Below are positions 34,862 through 43,537 of a stretch of 64,000 bases of DNA, piece after piece (position 1 is the first letter of the stretch; the number at the start of each line of letters is the position of its first letter). The position numbers were made by a program, and so were the translations under genes. The stretch comes from Streptococcus mitis (lineage in GTDB: Bacteria; Bacillota; Bacilli; Lactobacillales; Streptococcaceae): the NCBI RefSeq assembly GCF_000722765.2, contig NZ_CP028415.1, positions 564,501 through 628,500 of the forward strand, read 5' to 3'. Below the pieces are notes generated by a model. The model searched no databases and was not told the DNA's origin. It saw only the letters and a list, made by a program, of their open reading frames with translations.

Positions 34862-35642
34862 TCCAATTGCTATTCATCTAGGCCCTCTAGCCATTCGTTG
34901 GTATGCATTGTGTATTGTGACAGGCTTGATTCTTGCGGTTTATTTGACCATGAAAGAAGCACCTAGAAAGAAGATCATACCAGACGATATTTTAGATTTT
35001 ATCTTGATAGCCTTTCCCTTGGCTATTTTAGGAGCTCGTCTCTACTATGTTATTTTCCGTTTTGATTACTATAGTCAGAACTTGGGAGAGATTTTTGCCA
35101 TTTGGAATGGTGGTTTGGCCATTTATGGTGGTTTGATAACTGGTGCCCTTGTGCTCTACATCTTTGCTGATCGTAAACTCATCAATACTTGGGATTTTCT
35201 AGACATTGCTGCGCCTAGCGTCATGATTGCCCAAAGTTTGGGGCGCTGGGGTAATTTCTTTAACCAAGAAGCTTATGGTGCAGCGGTGGATAATTTGGAT
35301 TATCTACCTGGCTTTATCCGCGACCAGATGTATATTGAGGGAAGTTACCGTCAACCGACCTTCCTTTATGAGTCTCTATGGAATCTACTTGGATTTGCTT
35401 TGATTTTGATATTCAGACGAAAATGGAAGAGCCTTAGACGAGGTCATATCACTGCTTTCTACTTGATTTGGTATGGTTTCGGTCGTATGGTTATTGAAGG
35501 CATGCGAACAGATAGCCTCATGTTCTTTGGTCTTCGAGTGTCTCAATGGCTATCAGTTGTCCTTATCGGACTGGGTATTTTTATCATTCTATATCAAAAT
35601 CGAAAGAAGGCCCCTTACTATATTTCAGAGGAGGAAAACTAA
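34854..35642 (+). CDS. lgt: Prolipoprotein diacylglyceryl transferase Lgt
   Basis: Integral membrane enzyme that transfers diacylglycerol to the lipobox cysteine of prolipoproteins. 262 residues, about seven helices, with the signature [15 protein letters not shown] (about residue 131-145) and AIYGGLITG. Its substrates here include PstS, the lipoprotein at 43538 and the binding protein at 53879. The start lies inside the hprK end, with GAGGTG upstream. Confidence 0.96.
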   Translation: MLDPIAIHLGPLAIRWYALCIVTGLILAVYLTMKEAPRKKIIPDDILDFILIAFPLAILGARLYYVIFRFDYYSQNLGEIFAIWNGGLAIYGGLITGALVLYIFADRKLINTWDFLDIAAPSVMIAQSLGRWGNFFNQEAYGAAVDNLDYLPGFIRDQMYIEGSYRQPTFLYESLWNLLGFALILIFRRKWKSLRRGHITAFYLIWYGFGRMVIEGMRTDSLMFFGLRVSQWLSVVLIGLGIFIILYQNRKKAPYYISEEEN

Positions 35643-36026
35643 ATGTTAGAAGTTGCATATATTCTTGTTGCCCTAGCTTTGATTGTCTTTTTAGTCTATC
35701 TAATCATTACTGTACAAAAGCTTGGACGTGTTATCGATGAAACAGAGAAGACGATTAAAACCTTAACTTCAGATGTGGATGTGACCTTGCATCATACCAA
35801 TGAATTGCTGGCTAAGGTCAATGTCTTGGCAGATGATATCAATGTCAAGGTGGCAACGATTGATCCACTATTTAGTGCTGTTGCAGATTTATCTCTATCT
35901 GTTTCCGACCTCAATGACCATGCGCGTGTCTTGAGTAAGAAAGCTTCATCGGCTGGTTCAAAAACTATTAAGACTGGTGCAAGTTTGTCAGCTCTTCGTC
36001 TTGCAAGTAAATTTTTCAAAAAATAA
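35643..36026 (+). CDS. DUF948 family membrane-associated protein
   Basis: 127 residues: an N-terminal transmembrane helix (about 4-24) followed by a long amphipathic helix, as in DUF948 proteins. Starts immediately after the lgt stop; GAGGAGG precedes ATG 35643. Often paired with a YtxH-like gene, as here. General stress role suggested for relatives; not proven. Confidence 0.85.
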   Translation: MLEVAYILVALALIVFLVYLIITVQKLGRVIDETEKTIKTLTSDVDVTLHHTNELLAKVNVLADDINVKVATIDPLFSAVADLSLSVSDLNDHARVLSKKASSAGSKTIKTGASLSALRLASKFFKK

Positions 36027-36041
36027 AAAAGGAGAATTCTT

Positions 36042-36431
36042 ATGGGTAAACTATCCTCAATCCTTTTAGGAACCGTTTCAGGTGCAGCTCTTGCCTTGTT
36101 TTTAACAAGCGACAAGGGTAAACAAGTTTGCAGTCAGGCTCAAGATTTTCTAGATGATTTGAGAGAAGATCCTGAGTATGCCAAGGAGCAGGTCTGTGAA
36201 AAACTGACAGAAGTCAAGGAGCAGGCTACAGATTTTGTTCTGAAAACCAAAGAACAGGTTGAGTCAGGTGAAATCACTATGGACAGTGTCCTTGCTCAAG
36301 CCAAATCATGTGCTCGTCAAGCGACAGAAGCATCAAAAGATCGATTTAATAATCTCAAGGAGCAATGGCAAGAAAAGGCCAAAACTCTTGATGAATCAGA
36401 AGAGATTGTTATTGACATAACAGAAGAATAA
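36042..36431 (+). CDS. YtxH-like membrane-associated protein
   Basis: 129 residues. A short hydrophobic N-terminus (LGTVSGAALALFLTSDKGK) matches the YtxH pattern and is followed by a charged helical region. It completes the hprK-lgt-DUF948-YtxH operon. AAAGGAG lies before ATG 36042. Confidence 0.82.
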   Translation: MGKLSSILLGTVSGAALALFLTSDKGKQVCSQAQDFLDDLREDPEYAKEQVCEKLTEVKEQATDFVLKTKEQVESGEITMDSVLAQAKSCARQATEASKDRFNNLKEQWQEKAKTLDESEEIVIDITEE

Positions 36432-36432
36432 A

Positions 36433-36480
36433 CCATCACCATCTCTGGACGGACTATGTATCTGGGGATGGTGATTTTTT
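36433..36480 (+). terminator. Terminator of the hprK operon
   Basis: ATCACCATC / GATGGTGAT stem with a long loop and a T run. Confidence 0.85.
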
Positions 36481-36498
36481 TCTCCTAGCCTGTCTTTG

Positions 36499-36507
36499 TG
36501 GTATAAT
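36499..36507 (+). promoter_or_regulatory. hemW promoter, directly before the ATG
   Basis: Extended -10 TGGTATAAT (hexamer 36502-36507); ATG 36515 follows after 7 nt, with no ribosome site. Confidence 0.65.
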
Positions 36508-36514
36508 AAGTACT

Positions 36515-37645
36515 ATGCAGAGAAAACCAACGTCAGCCTATGTGCACATCCCATTTTGTACCCAGATTTGTTATTATTGTGACTTTTCAAAGGTTTTTAT
36601 CAAAAATCAGCCAGTTGATAGCTATTTAGAGCATCTGTTAGAAGAGTTTCGTTCTTATGATATTCAAAAGTTGCGAACCCTCTATATCGGTGGTGGAACG
36701 CCGACAGCTTTGTCAGCTTCGCAACTGGAGGTGTTATTGGATGGCTTGACTAAAAACTTGGACTTGTCTGCCTTAGAAGAGTTGACTATTGAAGCCAATC
36801 CAGGCGACTTGGATGAAGATAAGATAGCTGTTTTGAAAAACTCGGCTGTCAATCGTGTTTCGCTAGGTGTGCAAACTTTTGATAACAAAATGCTGAAAAA
36901 GATTGGGCGCAGTCATTTGGAGAAGGACATTTATGAAAATATCGACCGCCTGAAACTGGCTGGTTTTGACAATATCTCTATTGACTTGATTTATGCACTG
37001 CCTGGTCAGACTATGGAGCAAGTTAAGGATAATGTGGCTAAGGCCATTGGGCTGGATATTCCCCATATGAGTTTGTATAGTTTGATTTTGGAAAATCATA
37101 CGGTCTTTATGAACCGTATGCGACGAGGGAAATTGCCTCTGCCTAAGGAGGAACTTGAGGCTGAGATGTTTGAGTACATCATCGCAGAGCTGGAGCGAGC
37201 TGGTTTTGAGCATTATGAGATTTCTAATTTCTCCAAACCCGGTTTTGAAAGTCGCCACAATCTCATGTACTGGGACAATGCTGAATACTATGGCATCGGT
37301 GCTGGGGCATCTGGTTATGTAGATGGAGTGCGCTATAAGAATCATGGTCCCATTCGTCATTATCTCAATGCAGTTGAGGAAGGCAATGCTCGCATCACAG
37401 AAGAGCACCTGAGTCAAAAGGAGCAAATGGAAGAAGAAATGTTCCTAGGCCTCCGCAAGAAATCAGGGGTCTCTATGGCGCGGTTTGAGGAAAAATTTGG
37501 ACGGTCTTTTGATGGACTTTATGGAGAAGTTGTCAAGGACTTGGTTCAACAAGGTCTCATGCAAATAGAGGGTGACCGAGTTCGCATGACAAAAAGAGGT
37601 CTCTTTTTAGGAGACACCGTAGCAGAACGATTTATTTTGGAGTAG
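36515..37645 (+). CDS. hemW: HemW-like radical SAM protein (heme chaperone family)
   Basis: 376 residues. The radical SAM motif is HIPFCTQICYYCDF (CxxxCxxC), with GGGTPTAL, EANPGD, RVSLGVQTF and the C-terminal HemN domain (HYEISNFSKPG). HemW proteins look like coproporphyrinogen III dehydrogenase but lack the fourth cluster cysteine of HemN; here the residue after CYYC is Asp. Streptococci lack heme synthesis, so heme trafficking is the likelier role. The ATG lies where transcription should start. Confidence 0.9.
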   Translation: MQRKPTSAYVHIPFCTQICYYCDFSKVFIKNQPVDSYLEHLLEEFRSYDIQKLRTLYIGGGTPTALSASQLEVLLDGLTKNLDLSALEELTIEANPGDLDEDKIAVLKNSAVNRVSLGVQTFDNKMLKKIGRSHLEKDIYENIDRLKLAGFDNISIDLIYALPGQTMEQVKDNVAKAIGLDIPHMSLYSLILENHTVFMNRMRRGKLPLPKEELEAEMFEYIIAELERAGFEHYEISNFSKPGFESRHNLMYWDNAEYYGIGAGASGYVDGVRYKNHGPIRHYLNAVEEGNARITEEHLSQKEQMEEEMFLGLRKKSGVSMARFEEKFGRSFDGLYGEVVKDLVQQGLMQIEGDRVRMTKRGLFLGDTVAERFILE

Positions 37646-37649
37646 GATG

Positions 37650-38387
37650 ATGGGCTTAACTTATCAAATGAAAATGAAAATTCCTTTTGATATGGCTGAT
37701 ATGAACGGTCATATCAAACTTCCAGATGTGATATTGCTATCCCTTCAAGTTTCAGGGATGCAGTCTATTGAACTGGGAGTGAGTGATAAGACTATTTTAG
37801 AAGAGCATAATCTGGTCTGGATTATCACAGACTATGATATCGAGGTGGTTCGTTTGCCTCGTTTTGCAGAAGAAATCACTATCGAAACGGAAGCCCTGAG
37901 CTATAATCGACTCTTTTGCTATCGCCGTTTCACTATCTATGATGAATCAGGTCAAGAAATCATTCGCATGTTGGCGACCTTTGTTCTCATGGATCGAGAT
38001 AGTCGAAAAGTCCATGCTGTCGAACCTGAGATTGTGGCTCCTTACCAGTCTGAGTTTGATAAAAAACTTATCCGTGGGCCAAAGTATGAACCTTTGGAAG
38101 AGCCAATCAGTAAGGATTACCATGTCCGTTTTTATGATTTAGATATGAATGGCCATGTCAATAACAGTAAATACTTGGACTGGATTTTTGAGGTTATGGG
38201 AGCGGACTTTTTGACCCAGTATATTCCCAAGAAAATCAATCTCAAGTATGTCAAGGAAGTTCGACCAGGTGGGGTGATCACATCGGCTGTTGAACGGTCT
38301 GGACTGGAAAGCAAGCATGAGATTGCAAGTGACGGGGCTACCAATGCCCAAGCTATCATCACTTGGCAAGAAATAAAAAAGGATTAG
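37650..38387 (+). CDS. Acyl-ACP thioesterase
   Basis: 245 residues with two hot-dog domains, characteristic of the FatA/FatB-like bacterial family. Visible motifs: MADMNGHIKLPDVILLSLQVSG in domain 1 and VRFYDLDMNGHVNNSKYLDW in domain 2. It hydrolyses acyl-ACP to free fatty acids. ATG 37650 is preferred over 37647 for its spacing from GGAG. It follows hemW by 4 nt in the same operon. Confidence 0.92.
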   Translation: MGLTYQMKMKIPFDMADMNGHIKLPDVILLSLQVSGMQSIELGVSDKTILEEHNLVWIITDYDIEVVRLPRFAEEITIETEALSYNRLFCYRRFTIYDESGQEIIRMLATFVLMDRDSRKVHAVEPEIVAPYQSEFDKKLIRGPKYEPLEEPISKDYHVRFYDLDMNGHVNNSKYLDWIFEVMGADFLTQYIPKKINLKYVKEVRPGGVITSAVERSGLESKHEIASDGATNAQAIITWQEIKKD

Positions 38388-38397
38388 GGAGAAATAG

Positions 38398-39171
38398 ATG
38401 AAATATAAAGGCTATTTAATTGATTTAGACGGAACCATTTATAAGGGGAAAGACAGAATCCCAGCAGGAGAAGCTTTTGTCCATGAATTGCAAAAGCGTG
38501 ATATTCCCTACCTCTTTGTAACAAATAATACAACCCGTACTCCTAAGAGTGTTCAGGAGATGTTGGCTCAGAATTTTAATATCGATACGCCCCTATCGAC
38601 TGTCTACACAGCGACTTTGGCGACTATCGACTATATGAACGACTTGGGGCTTGAAAAGACCGTCTATGTCATCGGAGAAGCAGGGCTTAAGGAAGCCATC
38701 AAGGCGGCTGGTTATGTCGAAGATAAGGAAAATCCGGCCTATGTGGTAGTAGGCCTGGACTGGCAAGTTGACTATGAAAAATTTGCCACAGCAACTCTTG
38801 CGATTCAAAAGGGTGCTCACTTTATCGGAACCAACCCTGACCTCAATATCCCGACAGAACGCGGTCTTTTGCCTGGTGCTGGTTCACTGATTACCCTTCT
38901 TGAAGTGGCAACACGAGTGAAGCCTGTTTATATTGGGAAACCAAATGCCATCATTATGGATAAGGCGGTTGAGCACTTAGGTTTGGAACGTGAAGAATTA
39001 ATCATGGTTGGGGACAATTACTTGACTGATATTCGAGCTGGGATTGATAATGGCATTCCAACGCTCTTGGTGACGACAGGTTTTACCAAGGCAGAAGAAG
39101 TAGCAGACCTGCCAATCGCACCGACTCATGTGGTTTCTAGCCTTGCGGAGTGGGATTTTGATGAAAACTAA
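38398..39171 (+). CDS. HAD-superfamily phosphatase, NagD-like (TIGR01457)
   Basis: 257 residues, HAD subfamily IIA. Motif I is [11 protein letters not shown], motif [10 protein letters not shown], motif [14 protein letters not shown] and motif [16 protein letters not shown] sugar phosphate or nucleotide phosphatase; the substrate is unknown. GGGAGA precedes ATG 38398; its end overlaps the next gene by 11 nt. Confidence 0.92.
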   Translation: MKYKGYLIDLDGTIYKGKDRIPAGEAFVHELQKRDIPYLFVTNNTTRTPKSVQEMLAQNFNIDTPLSTVYTATLATIDYMNDLGLEKTVYVIGEAGLKEAIKAAGYVEDKENPAYVVVGLDWQVDYEKFATATLAIQKGAHFIGTNPDLNIPTERGLLPGAGSLITLLEVATRVKPVYIGKPNAIIMDKAVEHLGLEREELIMVGDNYLTDIRAGIDNGIPTLLVTTGFTKAEEVADLPIAPTHVVSSLAEWDFDEN

Positions 39172-39778
39172 ACTGACCTTTTGGGGCTCTATGCTCTTTC
39201 TCCTCTCCCTCTCAATTCTTTTGACCATTTATTTGGCTTGGATTTTTTATCCGCTGGAAATCAAGTGGCTGAACTTAACAAATCGAGTTTATCTAAAACC
39301 AGAAACCATTCAATACAACTTTCATATCTTGATGAATTATCTGACCAATCCTTTTAGTCAGGTCTTGAAGATGCCTGATTTTCGTTCGTCAGCAGCTGGT
39401 CTGCACCACTTTGCAGTGGTCAAGAATCTCTTTCACTTTGTTCAACTAGTAGCCCTAGTGACACTGCCAAGTTTCTATTTCTTTGTCAATAGGATTGTAA
39501 AAAAGGGCTTTTTGCCTCTCTTTTGTAAAAGTCTCCTAGCTTTAGTAGTCTTGCCTGTGTTGATTGGTCTTGGGGGAGTTTTGATTGGTTTTGACCAATT
39601 CTTTACTCTTTTCCATCAAATTCTATTTGTGGGAGATGATACTTGGCTTTTTGACCCAGCCAAGGATCCAGTTATTCTGATTTTGCCAGAGACCTTTTTC
39701 CTCCATGCCTTCCTCCTCTTTTTTGCCCTCTATGAAAGCTTTTTTGGCTATCTTTATCTGAAAAGTTCTAGGAAGTGA
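39161..39778 (+). CDS. TIGR01906 family integral membrane protein
   Basis: 205 residues, with about four to five transmembrane helices and the [23 protein letters not shown] extracellular segment of this family. Function unknown. ATG 39161 overlaps the end of the HAD gene, with GGAG upstream. Last gene of the hemW operon. Confidence 0.82.
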   Translation: MKTKLTFWGSMLFLLSLSILLTIYLAWIFYPLEIKWLNLTNRVYLKPETIQYNFHILMNYLTNPFSQVLKMPDFRSSAAGLHHFAVVKNLFHFVQLVALVTLPSFYFFVNRIVKKGFLPLFCKSLLALVVLPVLIGLGGVLIGFDQFFTLFHQILFVGDDTWLFDPAKDPVILILPETFFLHAFLLFFALYESFFGYLYLKSSRK

Positions 39779-39802
39779 AAATTTGGATGAAGCTTCATCA
39801 AT

Positions 39803-39859
39803 AAAAACAGCCGATATAGTCACAGTTGGTTCCTAACTGCAGCTATATCGGCTGTTTTT
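39803..39859. terminator. Bidirectional terminator between TIGR01906 and rgg-type genes
   Basis: 17-bp perfect stem (AAAAACAGCCGATATAG) around an inner CAGTT / AACTG pairing, with A and T tracts on the outer sides. Confidence 0.95.
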
Positions 39860-39920
39860 CTAACTTCTTCCCTGTTTATCGAATCTGCCTCTACCTGCCA
39901 GTAGCAACTCAGCCCAGAGT

Positions 39921-40820
39921 TTATGGCCAATCAATTCCAGTTTTATTGAGCATTTTGACTTGTTGATAGAAGAGGTCTCTCAATTGAGAAATAGTTTGGT
40001 CCAGGAAAAGACCATTCAGACTGTCCAGATAGGCTAAAATCTGAGTTGCCAGTTCTATTCCCTCCTTCTTATCTTGTCTGAGCAAATTATAACATTCTTG
40101 CATTTTAATGAAAAGAAATGCTTCTTGCAATACTACTTTTAGGGGATGTAATTCATTAATTCTATATACATCAATTTTGTCCACTAAATTTTGGGCAAGT
40201 TGGTAATGCCCATTTCGAGAATAGGTTCGGATGATGTCTGAGAGTGTCAATAGAAGATCTCGTTTTTGTTTGAAATCAACAAATGTTTCTTTTAGCAAAG
40301 CAAGAGCTGTTTTTGCAATTTGTTGAAGTGTTTCTGTAGGAAAGTCAAAATATTTAACTAAAAGTGCAAATAAGGTGTAATCCTTTGGAAGCCAGTAGTT
40401 TAGATGAAATAAGGCAGTCTTAGCCCGATTGAGGATAGTCCAATCTTCTTTCAACAAATTCTCCCTATTTCTAAACATGCCTAAAGATTGGATATAGGCA
40501 TGATCAGTGCAATAGGTATCAGATTCTAATATTTGAATCAATTCTAGAATCTTAGTTTGTGTTGTGAGCCCAGTTTTTATAGCTTCGGAAAGTGAAGGAT
40601 CCTGATACTGATAACGCATAAACAACATTATAACATCATGGGCATCATGGATTTTGAGATTTTCTAGGATTTTGAAGTAGGTGTCAACCTTGACGGTTGT
40701 GATGCCTTTTTCAAATTTACTGAGGTTGTTGGGACTAATAGCAGTACCAGCGGCTTCTTTTAGAGTAAAGCCTCTCTCCTCTCGGATTTGTTTGATAACT
40801 GAACCAAAGTTTATTTCCAT
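39921..40820 (-). CDS. Rgg/GadR/MutR-type transcriptional regulator
   Basis: 299 residues: an N-terminal XRE helix-turn-helix (about 7-60, FTLKEAAGTAISPNNLSKFEKG) and a TPR-like C-terminal domain of repeated helices, the Rgg plan. Such regulators often sense short peptides. No SHP-type peptide ORF was found in the 186 bp upstream. It is divergent from two choline-binding protein genes, which makes them likely targets. AAGGAG precedes ATG 40820. Confidence 0.85.
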   Translation of the reverse strand: MEINFGSVIKQIREERGFTLKEAAGTAISPNNLSKFEKGITTVKVDTYFKILENLKIHDAHDVIMLFMRYQYQDPSLSEAIKTGLTTQTKILELIQILESDTYCTDHAYIQSLGMFRNRENLLKEDWTILNRAKTALFHLNYWLPKDYTLFALLVKYFDFPTETLQQIAKTALALLKETFVDFKQKRDLLLTLSDIIRTYSRNGHYQLAQNLVDKIDVYRINELHPLKVVLQEAFLFIKMQECYNLLRQDKKEGIELATQILAYLDSLNGLFLDQTISQLRDLFYQQVKMLNKTGIDWP

Positions 40821-40972
40821 TTTACTAATCTCCTTGTGATTTTACTTTATTATACACTATTTCAACTAGATAAGAAAAAAACAACAAAAAGATACGATAT
40901 TGAGAAGTTTTGTAAGGGATTTCGGCAAAAAACTATTTTTTTCGTCGTTTTTCTTCACTAGTAGGAAAAGTA

Positions 40973-40981
40973 TGCTATAGT
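40973..40981 (+). promoter_or_regulatory. Promoter of the first choline-binding protein gene
   Basis: Extended -10 TGCTATAGT (hexamer 40976-40981) with a poor -35, which suggests an activator. AAAGGAG (40998-41004) precedes ATG 41013. Confidence 0.55.
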
Positions 40982-41012
40982 ATAGGGGAATAATATTTAA
41001 AGGAGTTTGTCT

Positions 41013-42071
41013 ATGAAATTCAAACCAGTTTTGTTTGCTAGTTTAGCGGTAGCAGCACTAGGAGCTACTACAGTTCTTGATACAGAAGGAAACCTGCCCT
41101 TCTCATCACAGGTTGTTCATGCAGATTCGAGTGATATCGTGGGGATTAAAAAACATGATGTGAAAATTACACTAAAACAGCATCCTACATTAGAGAAATT
41201 AGATATCACGGCTACGATTGATAGTTTACCTAGAGGAGTATACAGTAATTCTATTAGTAGTGTTTTTGGTTTTTTTAAAAATGTTAACACTGGTGAACTT
41301 CATCAATATATTCTACCAAATATGTCGTTCACTTCTTATGAATTGTCAGTTTCAAGAGAGTTTTATTGGAATAATGATAATTTGATATCTTTAGCAGATG
41401 GAGATTATTGGATTGTGTATTCTGATACATTAGAGGATACAGAAGGTGCTCCTCGCTATGAACACCGTTACTACGGACAGTCTGAAATTGTGACAATTAA
41501 AGATCATAAAATTATCAGCATCGGTGGACGAAGACAAGCTACAGCCCAGTCTCAAAGCTCTCAAGCTCAAACACATTCTACTACTAGCAGCACAGCTTCT
41601 GGAAAAAATGGCTGGTCAGGTAGCTCTTACTACCAAAATGGCAACAAGGTCTACAGCAAGTGGATCTATGATTACCAATATAAGTCTTACTTCTATATCG
41701 ATGCTGCGGGTAACTATGTTCAAAATGCTTGGGTGGGCAATTACTACCTCAAATCTGGCGGTTACATGGCACAAAATGAGTGGGTATATGATAAAAACTA
41801 TGGAGCCTATTACTATTTGACTGGTGAAGGTAGCTATGCTCGTAGTTCTTGGGTCGGTAACTATTACCTCAAAGCAAATGGTAAAATGGCCAAGAGCGAA
41901 TGGATTTATGACAGAAATTATAGAGCATACTATTACCTAACAGGTGAAGGTAGTTATGCACGTAATGCTTGGATTGGTGATTATTACCTTAAATCTAATG
42001 GTAAGATGGCCGTTAGTGAACGAACTCCAGATGGCTATCGAGTAGATGGTTCAGGTAAATGGATTCGTTAG
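41013..42071 (+). CDS. Choline-binding surface protein (first of tandem pair)
   Basis: 352 residues. A signal peptide (FKPVLFASLAVAALGATTVL) leads to a domain of about 130 residues ending YYGQSEIVTIKDHK, then a Gln/Ser/Thr linker. The C-terminal choline-binding module (about residues 200-352) has repeats WVGNYYLK-x-x-GKMA and EWIYD-x-NY-x-AYYYL, as in the pneumococcal CbpF/CbpI/CbpJ group. It is held on teichoic-acid choline. The ending GYRVDGSGKWIR is shared with the next gene. Function of the N-terminal domain unknown. Confidence 0.88.
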   Translation: MKFKPVLFASLAVAALGATTVLDTEGNLPFSSQVVHADSSDIVGIKKHDVKITLKQHPTLEKLDITATIDSLPRGVYSNSISSVFGFFKNVNTGELHQYILPNMSFTSYELSVSREFYWNNDNLISLADGDYWIVYSDTLEDTEGAPRYEHRYYGQSEIVTIKDHKIISIGGRRQATAQSQSSQAQTHSTTSSTASGKNGWSGSSYYQNGNKVYSKWIYDYQYKSYFYIDAAGNYVQNAWVGNYYLKSGGYMAQNEWVYDKNYGAYYYLTGEGSYARSSWVGNYYLKANGKMAKSEWIYDRNYRAYYYLTGEGSYARNAWIGDYYLKSNGKMAVSERTPDGYRVDGSGKWIR

Positions 42072-42090
42072 TAGGAGATGATGGTAATTT

Positions 42091-43191
42091 ATGATGAAAA
42101 TGAAAACAGTATTAGTCTCGGCCTTGTCTATTTTAGTCGTAGGCTCTACAGCTCTCGTTAACGTTCAGGAAGTAATGGCTGACACTCCTAACATTGCTAA
42201 ATCCGACTATGATCCTTCTAAAGTTAAGAATTTAAAAGTACAGATGAATTTGAGTCAAGATACAAGTTCGGGAAAATTAAAGATTACAGCTAGTATTGAT
42301 ACCTTCCCGGAAGGAATGAATGAGGTTTCTATTCCCTTCTTCTTATTTAATGTTAAAACTCAAGTGACTGAAAAGTTCCCTGGATTAGCTGATGCTATTT
42401 TTACACCTAGTCAACCAAGCGTGACAAGGGAATATGATATGAATCAGGCTAATTTGAATGCTTTTGCGGATGGCGAGTATCGAATTGTTTTGAGAGATTG
42501 GAAACAGCCTCCGTATGGTTACTATCGTTATTATGGTCACACTGAGATTGTTACCATCCAAGACCATAAAATGGTTGGAACAGGTACTCATATCGAACAG
42601 GCAAAAAATGGCTGGTTCGGTAATTCATACTATAAAAATGGAGTTAAAGCAAGAAACGAATATATTCGCAGTTCTGATAGAAGAGGAGTATATTATGTAG
42701 ATTCGGATGGTAACTTGGTTGAAAATAAATGGTTTGGGAATTTCTACTTTAAACCTGGTGGTTTAATGGCACAGCAAGAGTGGATTTACGATAAAAATTA
42801 TGGGGCCTGGTACTATATATTAGCTCAATCAGGATATGTAAAAAACTCATGGATTGGGAATTATTACCTCAAATCTGATGGTAAAATGGCTCAGAGCGAG
42901 TGGATCTATGATAAATACTACAAATCATATTACTATTTAACATCGAATGGAAGCTATGCTCGAAATGCTTGGATTGGAAATTACTATCTCAAATCGAATG
43001 GTAAAATGGCCAAGAGCGAGTGGATTTATGACAGAAATTATGGAGCCTATTACTACTTAACGGTAGAAGGAAGTTATGCCCGCAATACTTGGGTAGGCGA
43101 TTACTATCTTAAAGCTAACGGTAAGATGGCTGTTAATGAACGTACACCAGATGGTTACCGTGTAGATGGCTCAGGTAAATGGATTCGCTAG
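42091..43191 (+). CDS. Choline-binding surface protein (second of tandem pair)
   Basis: 366 residues with the same layout as its neighbour: a signal peptide ending near EVMADTP, an N-terminal domain ending YYGHTEIVTIQDHK, and a longer set of choline-binding repeats (about 185-366). The two N-terminal domains are clearly related but diverged, while repeat arrays and tails are nearly the same, which suggests duplication with gene conversion. GGAG lies about 13 nt upstream, so the start could be 42091 or the next ATG. Probably co-transcribed. Confidence 0.87.
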   Translation: MMKMKTVLVSALSILVVGSTALVNVQEVMADTPNIAKSDYDPSKVKNLKVQMNLSQDTSSGKLKITASIDTFPEGMNEVSIPFFLFNVKTQVTEKFPGLADAIFTPSQPSVTREYDMNQANLNAFADGEYRIVLRDWKQPPYGYYRYYGHTEIVTIQDHKMVGTGTHIEQAKNGWFGNSYYKNGVKARNEYIRSSDRRGVYYVDSDGNLVENKWFGNFYFKPGGLMAQQEWIYDKNYGAWYYILAQSGYVKNSWIGNYYLKSDGKMAQSEWIYDKYYKSYYYLTSNGSYARNAWIGNYYLKSNGKMAKSEWIYDRNYGAYYYLTVEGSYARNTWVGDYYLKANGKMAVNERTPDGYRVDGSGKWIR

Positions 43192-43241
43192 TAAGTTACT
43201 GGCTGAAATAAATCCAAGAGAGTATAATCTGTATGAGAAAA

Positions 43242-43280
43242 GGAATCCTTTTAGGAAAGTATCTTAAAAGGATTTCTCTA
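43242..43280 (+). terminator. Probable terminator of the choline-binding protein genes
   Basis: Perfect 10-bp stem AATCCTTTTA / TAAAAGGATT with a short T/C tail. Confidence 0.6.
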
Positions 43281-43377
43281 TGTTTGAAATAAAAAATATA
43301 TGTGACAATTTTTATTATAATCATGCTACTATCATCATTCTTGTATTGTTTTAATTTACTTGCTACAATGAATAAAA

Positions 43378-43522
43378 CAGTGTCTACACTTACCAACTAT
43401 GCTATTTTGACTTTCAACATGGTCGTCCTGGTTTAGGTTATATTGTCTACATCTTTGGATGGGTCTTATTTGGCTATTATTTGGTGGATAAAAAATGGAT
43501 ACAATCAGAAAGGAATCATTGA
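43378..43522 (+). pseudogene. Remnant of a small membrane protein
   Basis: A 47-codon frame without a start codon reads GYIVYIFGWVLFGYYLVDKK near its end and stops at 43520-43522, directly before the ribosome site of the lipoprotein gene. The hydrophobic pattern is that of a membrane protein C-terminus. The upstream part is out of frame or lost. I do not recognise the family. Confidence 0.4.
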
Positions 43523-43537
43523 GAAGGTTTGAAAAAG

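Noticed and set aside
36863..37426. 187-codon minus-strand frame inside hemW
   Set aside because: Antisense shadow of a clear radical SAM gene; composition is not protein-like.
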